From Haematococcus lacustris (taxonomy: Eukaryota; Chlorophyta; Chlorophyceae; Chlamydomonadales; Haematococcaceae), in contig JASKMD010000003.1 in assembly GCA_030144725.1 (NCBI GenBank), positions 4,698,390 through 4,762,389 of the forward strand: a stretch of 64,000 bases of DNA. Direction: 5' to 3'. A program made the translations under genes and the position numbers. The notes beneath the pieces are model-generated. The model ran no database searches, was not told the origin of the DNA, and worked only from the letters and a program-made list of their open reading frames with translations. Positions 44,801 to 64,000 of this stretch are shown one piece after another. The first letter of the stretch is position 1, and every line of letters begins with the position of its first letter.

Positions 44801-47800
44801 AGGCTGGCATTGAGGCAGACGGTCAGGCAGTGGCATTGGCTGGACTCTTCCTAAAGCAGCAGCAGGTCAAGCAGCCAGTCAGGCGTTGGCGAGTCAGGCA
44901 GCGGTGGGTTAGGCAGCGGTGGGTCAGGCAGTACCTACTCAGGGAGGGCAGTTATGGGAGAGGATCCAACCACCCAAACAACTGGGCAGTGGTAGGAAGC
45001 AGGGCTTGCAGCAGTGCTTGCAGTGGTAGGTGGGTCAGGTGGGCCAGGTGGTCAGTGGGTCAGGTGGATCCGAACAAGCCTGGCATGGTGGCACTACTGT
45101 GCAATGCCTAGGGACAGCATGTCATCAGCAACACACGACAGCTTGTGCAAAACTGGGGCAGCTGTGGCATCTGGAGTCAAGGTGTGGTGCCTGCGCATGC
45201 CTGGGCCCACACCCACCTTGCTGCCGCTCTGCATCATGCTGGCAATACACAGCCGCCCACTCAGCAGCTGGTCCGCAACCTAGACAGGCAAGGGAAGGAG
45301 CAGGGTGGCAACAGGGAGCATTAAAATCCGCTTCAGCTCCTCCCATGGTGCTACCATGCAAGCACCATGCAAGCACCATGCATTGCCCAGCCAATCTCCC
45401 TGTGATGCAAGTGTAAGGGGCACAGCCAGTGTGGAGGACAGGGCAGGAAAACAGCTGGGCGACAACAGGAAGGACAGCTGCACCCAAGTGGATAGAAAGT
45501 GTGAGCATTTGCATTGTATTAGGTAGGTCCGGGAGAGGGCAGGAAGAGGACCGGGTAGGGCAGCAACAGCCGTATTACAGAGGGCAGCAACGGCCCCTTT
45601 CAGCTAAGTGTGACACTCTGCAGCGCCATGCCTGCTGCCATAGGCCCTCGACTCCCTTGCTGACTCCTTGGCACACCTTGAGGAAGCGGTCGCGGGGCTT
45701 GGCCACGCTGCTGGTGAAGGTGCCATCAGGGGCCACCTGCCCAGTGGCAGCAGTGGCAACAGCAGCAGTGGCAACAGCAGCAGTAGCAAAAGCAGCACTG
45801 GCAACAGCAGCAGTGGCAACTGGGTCTTGGTTAGGGGCCAGTGGCAGCAACGACAAGAGCAGCAGAGGCAAGCTCACCACCGCCATCCCCATTTCAGAAG
45901 CACTAGCACTAGCATCCTAACATTATCCTGTCTGCTGCCAGCCCAGCCCTGCCCTTCCCTGCCACACCATGCTTTGCTTGGCCACCCTGACGATGCATGT
46001 GCTGTTAGTGGCAGCAACAGCAGCAGTGGAAATGAGGGTCAAGGAGGGCGCTGTCAGGGCCACATGCTCAGAGCCGCTGCAACCGCCACAACAGCAGGGC
46101 ACCACCCTACTACATATGCTACGGCAGCATAGCGAGGATCAGCTTAGCGATGCAGACACAGGGCAGTGGGTGGTAGTCAGTAGATACTGAATTTAAATGA
46201 AGGACAGGTACAGGGACGGGTACAGGAAGGTAGAGGGCATGCAATCATGAACACACCACATCAACAAACCAAGGACCCTCCTCCCATTGCCTCAATGCCT
46301 CATGGCACTCGCCTTCGTTCCCTCTGCAACACATGCCTTCACCTGTCTTCCTAACCTGATGCTAGGTGCACAACTGCCTGGGCATACCCTGCTGGCATGA
46401 CCCCAACGTCATGCACCCATATGCAAACACCTCAAGCACCCTCCTGTAGGGTGAGATAGGGAATAACCTGTGCCTGCGCTGACCCGAGTCAAACTGACCC
46501 GAGTCAAACTGACCCGAGTCAAACTGACCCGAGTCAAACTGACCCGAGTCAAACTGACCCGAGTCAAACTGACCCGAGTTATGGAAAAATATTGACGCCT
46601 ATATTTTCCCCTATACCTCAAATATGCCAGCCTATGCCGCACCACCACCACCCCAATGTCGTGCAGCCTACTGCCCTCTCCAGCCCTACCCTGCTGACAC
46701 TTAGCCTACGTCCCACACCCTCCTGCCCAGCAACGCCCTTGCCACCATGAGCCTGCTGCCTGCTGCCTGCAGGTCATGCCCACCTGGGACCAGGCGTCCA
46801 GCAGAGCTGCCCTAGGCACACGCACGTGGTCAAACCACAGCTTGCCATTGTCCACGCCATTGCTGCAGGTGCAGTCAAAGGCAGGCAGGGCAGTTACTAG
46901 CAGGCAGGCAGGGCTCTTACTCGAAGATTACAGCCAGCTACCCGCTGTGCCACCATGTGCCGAGCTGCAGGGGCGCTAGATCATGAGCTGGCCAATGGCG
47001 CCTTCACAGCGGGTAGAGCCACCATAGCAGGTGAGAAGAGCCACCAGACTCTGGGAGGTTTAACACCATGGCGGTGCATTAAGAGAGGAAAGAAGTGCAG
47101 AGGGATCAAGATGAGCAGCTGCTGCAGAGGGCCAAGGGAACGGGCGAGGTGCATGGAAGGGGAGGTCTCAGTGTGTTTGCATGGCTGCCATAGCTACAAC
47201 CACACTCATCCCTGTCAGCCTTAGCTGCAGGTGAAGCCGACCCTTCCGCCCTGCTGCTTTGCCTTGGCCTAATGGGCGCATAGCAATGTGGTGTGGGGGC
47301 TCATGGAGGTTGCAAGGCAGGGCGCAGGCTGCCAGCAGGCCCACCCCCAAGAAACCCACTCACCAGCCCATCTTGTGGCCCATGTCCTCGATGCGCACGC
47401 CTGGGCACACGGTCATGTCATCATTCCTGCATGCAAGCACACCACACCTCAGCCCCTACCTCCCCTGCCTCCCTTTCCTCCCTTTCCTCCATTCAGTTCC
47501 TGCATGTCAACGAGTTGTGATGTTCCATGCACATGCGATCACCCTGAACTGCTTTCATGAAGCTGTCTTTCCTGTCGCCGCTGACCATGTGGTCACCGCA
47601 GGTTTGTTGTGTTCGTCAGTTGTGTCGCTCCATGCACTTGTGATCCGACCCTGTGCTATCCTGAAGCTTGTTCCATGCACCTGTCAGCCCTGTCCTGTCC
47701 TGTCTGTCCAGGCCCCATGTGCTCTCATCCTAGCGTCAGGCTGGGCGTGCTGGATGCTGCTGCTGCTGCTGCTGCAGGGGCACTACAGCCATAGGGGAGG

Positions 47801-50800
47801 TAGGGGCAGCAGGTGCTGCTGCTGCGGCTGCTACAAGCACTAAGGTCCATGAATGGTGACCCTGCTGCTGCTCTGCCGCTGCTTCAGACACCACTTTGTT
47901 TTGGTGGCCTTCATCTCCCCCCTGTGCAGCGCACCTGATGCGCACCAGCAGTCCATGCACGCCGTGGTTCACGCCCTTGGTGTACAGCTGAGCAAACACC
48001 ACACACCACTGCAGCCAACAGAGCAGCAGGAGCACCAGCAGCAACGTCACAAGCGATGGGACGGATGCAATGGTTACTGCAGCAACAGCTATGGCAGCGG
48101 CAGAAGGAGCAGCAGCAGCAGAGTCCCCGAACATGCACCGTAGTAGTGGCAAAAGCGCAGCGACAGCAACAGCTGTAGCAACAGCAGCAGGAGCCGGAGC
48201 AGTGCCTTCTGCATCGACTGCTTGTCAGGGCCAGTACCCAGGCCTATCGTGGTACCACTGTGGCGCCACTAGCTGCTGGTGGCCTAGCCCCGCAGTGCAG
48301 TGTTGTGTAGGTTCGCCCCAGACCTTACCCCTGCAAGCCTCCTATTACTTAGTGTTGCCCAGACCTGCTTTGACTAATAATGTGCAACGGAGGCTGCGGC
48401 CTGGTTGCTTCAAACATGTGCCAATCACCCTTGTTTGGGCCACTGCCCAGGCCTACTGCAGCGCCACTAGCTGCCAGGTGGCCTAGCCCTACAAGCCTGC
48501 TGCTACCTAGTGTCGCTTAGGCCTTCCTCTTGGCCTGGCAGCCAGGCTACCTTCCTGCCTACACTGCCAAGACTGCCGCATGCACCGAAATTCTAGGCGG
48601 CACATGCTGGCGTCTGTGTCATGCACAGCCCCTCCTGCCAACCCCCCAGGCCCCAGCCCCTCCTGGCACCGCTTAGAGTGCGTAGCCTATCATGACAATC
48701 TCCTGCCCTAGGCCCTGACAGCTGACCCATTGAATCAGCTGCAGGCGGCCCAGTCCTGCTAACACAGCGCTGACCCCATGCCTGGCAGCCTGGCAGCTTG
48801 ACCACTCACGTGAGCATGCACTGCAGAATTGGTGATCCAATACTTGCTGGCCAGCGTGTTAGGGGTGTGCACCACAAACTCCTGCACAGCAACAGTACAA
48901 CATAAACATAACTGTGTATAGGGAAGGAGGGTGGAGCAACGAATTTGATCAAATCCTGCTGCCACTGCAGCTGCTGCACCATCAGTGCCAGCCCTGTTGT
49001 TAAGAGCCATGTTGAAGTCACAATTCCTGATCCAGGAGGGTTGGGGTGTGGACAAGTGGCAAGGGCAGCAGCACAAGGGCAGCGGCAGCAAGGGGTACAG
49101 CAGCAGCAGCAGCGACACCAACCCAAGTGCTGGAGCAGCAAAGTCAGCAGCCTCAAGTCAGCAGCAGCAAACAACAAGGGCTGGGACTAGGGCAACAAAG
49201 GGCATAGCAACAGGGGCACACACCTGGGTTTGGGGGTCATAGTGCGCAGTGGTGGCCATCTCCACCGCATTGTTGCCATATCCCAGCTCAGTGAGCCCAA
49301 AGCATCCAACCTGCCGTGCAGCGGCAGGGGCAGGAGCAGCAGCAGGGGCGGAAGCGCAGGACAGGGGTGGGCAGGGGCAAGGGCAACGCCCTCACGCCCC
49401 CTGCTCTCCATCTCACTAATACCCATGCTAGCCCCAATCTACCTCCTGCCACTCCCTGCCCCGCTGCTCCCTAGCCAGCTGCCACAGCCACACACCTGCT
49501 CCAGGGTGTCCATTGGCTTCAGCAGCATGTCGTGGTGCTTGGCTGTGCCCAGCTTCAGCACCGTGCCTGCACACCACCCAGTCACCCACCCACGGCAGGC
49601 TGGAAAGTGAAGGCTGTCAGTGTCAGGACAGCCCAGTCCTCAAGCTGCCACTTTTGTTCATCAGCCAACATAGCAAACTCATAGCACTGGGTTGCAGCAA
49701 AGTGGGTTGACAGGGGGGTGACGATGGTGGTAGCGATGAACAGGTGCAGCACACAGGCTCTCTGTTTGGCGGCACTGCCACTCGCGCAACACTAGTTGCG
49801 CGCCATAGATGATATCACATGCACCATCGACTGACCCTGACCCACCGCAGCACAGCACATCCTCAGACAAGTCATTGAATTGCTGCATGGCTGGACTGCA
49901 TGGCCAAACTGCATGGCCAAGCTGATTGGGTGGTCTTGGCCACATGCTTCTGACTACACCTCATGTCTCCTTTATTCAACATGCCACTCTTTGCAAGCAT
50001 GCAAACTTACCGCCAAAGAGATTGAACTGCACCGTCATCTTGGTGGCCATGCTGGGGTCACAGAAGGCCGCCACCTCATGCGCTGCAAACACTCGTAGCG
50101 GGTTGGTCCTGCCCATGGTGACACACATCACAACCCACTCACACATCAATCCCTCTAGCCAGGTCATGAGAACAGGTGCTCAAGACCGACAGCCAGCTAT
50201 GATTGGTAAAGTCCCAAGCTGTTGCACAAGGCAAGGTGTTAGACCCGTGGTAGACCCCATGCATACCAACAGGTCACACAGGAATGCCTGGGTTATGCTA
50301 CACCTACAGGGCCAGCAATGGGCCCAGTGGTACATTTGGCTGTACTCCCACACTAAAGCTTCCAAGGGAGAACAGCACTGGCTTGCAAGAGTGACAGTTG
50401 ACACAAAATCTGACAAGGCTACCTGAAGTCACGGACTGAGGCAAAGCCTGCAAGGCAAATCTTTTTCAACCGCTCCAGAGCCAGGTCACGCTCCTCTCGC
50501 AGCTCCATGTCATAGCGGCTGCACACATGGATCAGCCATCCATGGGGTGCGCAACGATAGCACTGCAATGTCCACCTAAAGCACAGCCTACTGCGTCAAT
50601 TAACAAACAATGTCAACCATAGGAAATCTCATATCTCAAGTGCGAAAAGGACCATGCTGCCAAGGTTTCAACTAGCCACGTGGGCGGGACTGCTGACATG
50701 GCAAAAGGCAAAACAGCATAGCAGCGCTCACGGCACAAAACTGTCGTCCAGCATTAGGCGCTTGAGCGCGGCGCGCATCTCGTGATTGTCATGCTCTAAC

Positions 50801-50946
50801 AGCTCGCGCAACTCCTCTGCGTCGAAGCTAGACACCGCAGAAGCTCCACTATAGTTGGCCGAGGCCGGGACCCGCGAAGCAGATGGCTGCTTCCGCGTCT
50901 CGAAATGTCCAAGAAGCGTAGCGAGTCGTCTCTGCTGCGCATCCAT
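38737..50946 (-). CDS. Peroxisomal acyl-CoA oxidase, 665 aa, 22 exons, complete
   Basis: Exons (minus): 50732-50946, 50423-50518, 50011-50108, 49496-49566, 49224-49310, 48810-48881, 47935-48008, 47364-47426, 46784-46862, 45677-45736, 45217-45279, 44678-44778, 43852-43963, 43152-43214, 42372-42487, 41882-41957, 41453-41557, 41034-41087, 40516-40609, 39749-39867, 39215-39338, 38737-38792. They sum to 1998 bases in unbroken phase. Acyl-CoA oxidase oxidises acyl-CoA to trans-2-enoyl-CoA and passes electrons to O2, giving H2O2: step one of peroxisomal beta-oxidation. Motifs: [21 protein letters not shown] (162-174), [36 protein letters not shown] (424-433), AEGDN with Glu453 as the likely catalytic base, and [15 protein letters not shown] at the C-terminus. 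RLATLLGHF (7-15) fits the PTS2 pattern; the C-terminus GAFV is not PTS1. Intron 14 uses a GC donor (GAG|GCAAGT). Exons 20-22 lie in the tandem array. Start: ATG at 50946, divergent from the F-box gene. Confidence 0.96.
41829..41878. repeat. (CTGC)n in oxidase intron 16
   Basis: About 12 CTGC tetramers just downstream of the exon 16 donor on the gene strand, the same motif as the giant array at 58581-60712. Confidence 0.9.
46480..46580. repeat. 15-bp minisatellite in oxidase intron 9
   Basis: TGACCCGAGTCAAAC repeats almost seven times without change and ends at TGACCCGAGTT. Other parts of the large oxidase introns hold weaker repeats: GAAGGCAGC 9-mers near 44000-44075, GGCAACAGCAGCAGT units near 45740-45820 and CTG triplets near 47755. 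Confidence 0.92.
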
Positions 50947-51813
50947 GGTTACAATGTGTGTGTGGTTGTTGCGGGCACTCGGTTATGCGCAATTGATCTT
51001 TCACATTGATTTTAATACCGTTTTACCGTTTTGTTGACGTGCCAACTCTCATGCTTGCAATCTCCAAAGTATCCAACTGTTCAGGGTCAGGACACCGAGA
51101 ACACGCCCACGCGTTGGTATGAATGCACACACTCTGCTCGGCAAACCTGACCATGCACATAGTGTGGCAGGGTCACCCCCTGTACAGGTTGACTTGTTGC
51201 TAGTGGTCCGCCTCAAATGAGCCACTAGTGAGGGAATTTAATGGCTGATGCATTGCAGTACCTGTGACATCTGGTATCTTAGCGGTGGTAAGGAACCCGC
51301 TAGCTTAAGGCACAGACACACATAAGGCGCCCCCTAGACTAGGGCTTAGTAGGTAGGGCCTAGGGCCTGGCCTGGAGTGGACCACACGTTACAGGCATTG
51401 CAGGTGCCCTGCTGCTCTGATGACCCTTCGCGCTATCAGGTTGACGAACGGAGTCCTGTCTTCGGTCAAAGAAGAAGTGGAGTGAAGGGAAGCTCGCCAT
51501 GATCATGAATTGCCAGTTTACTTTGTGACCTGCACACCTGTGTAGCTAGGTTTGCCTCGTGCATCGTGTGCTGTTGTTGCAGTCAGGTGTCACTGCTGTG
51601 ACGATGTGTATCATTGAGAAAACCTACCAGTGGCAAACTGACCCCCTCCACCCTGCTGCCCATCAGGCCTCCCTCCAGAGTTATGCCTGAGCCAAGCACC
51701 CGCCTCAACATGCTGCCCATGAGGACCCATGCTGATGCCAGGTGCAGGGCGCTGTCAGCAGTAGGGTGTGCTGCAGCAGTGGGTGAAGCCAAGGCTGGTC
51801 AGGCGGGCTTGTA
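50947..51813. promoter_or_regulatory. Divergent promoter region of acyl-CoA oxidase and F-box gene
   Basis: The two start codons face away from each other across 867 bases with no other gene, so both promoters and 5' UTRs should be here. No defined binding site is evident. The 60 bases next to the oxidase start are relatively AT-rich (GATTTTAATACCGTTTTACCG). Confidence 0.5.

Positions 51814-64000
<12,187 letters not shown>

Overview
The window looks like nuclear DNA of a chlamydomonadalean green alga. This rests on GC-rich, intron-dense genes with GT-AG (one GC-AG) introns, very heavy simple-sequence DNA (CCCCTG, CCTG, CAG), a hydroxyproline-rich wall-type protein and TGTAA motifs behind genes. 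A Haematococcus-like genome is my inference; no marker in the window proves the species. Most long open frames here are translations of repeats, so genes were rebuilt exon by exon from splice sites, reading phase and recognisable motifs.

Layout: (1) 1-3.8 kb, a (+) hydroxyproline-rich protein with a 1.9-kb Pro/Ser repeat and a PPC-like domain that seems frameshifted. (2) 3.8-8.6 kb, gene-poor, with a MITE relic and the 3' end of a LINE reverse-transcriptase ORF. (3) 8.6-10.9 kb (-), a complete 8-exon, 148-aa calmodulin-like gene, divergent from (4) 11.7-12.4 kb (+), a small secreted cysteine-rich CVNH-like gene. (5) 13.7-14.3 kb, 102 units of CCCCTG. (6) 15.0-20.3 kb, a 5.3-kb near-perfect inverted repeat whose arms carry mirror-image copies of a 5'-truncated, seven-exon gene of unknown family, flanked by 380-bp direct repeats. 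(7) 21.0-21.5 kb (+), a second CVNH-like paralogue. (8) 22.5 kb, a 100-N gap. (9) 22.6-40.5 kb, about 2.7 tandem copies of a 6.64-kb unit that joins a decayed hAT transposon (itself hit by smaller inverted-repeat elements) to the last three exons of the next gene. (10) 38.7-50.9 kb (-), a complete 22-exon, 665-aa acyl-CoA oxidase with a candidate PTS2 signal; its 3' end lies in the last array copy. (11) 51.8 kb to the window end (+), a large F-box/leucine-rich protein gene running off the edge, with a 51-CAG polyglutamine tract in an exon and a perfect 533-unit CCTG array in an intron.

The genes do not form one pathway. The oxidase belongs to peroxisomal fatty-acid beta-oxidation, the calmodulin-like protein to calcium signalling, the CVNH-like and Pro-rich proteins to the secretory/extracellular compartment, and the F-box protein probably to ubiquitin-ligase substrate selection. 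What stands out is structural: a gene-bearing palindrome between two paralogues, and a tandem amplification that copied one gene's 3' end together with a transposon.
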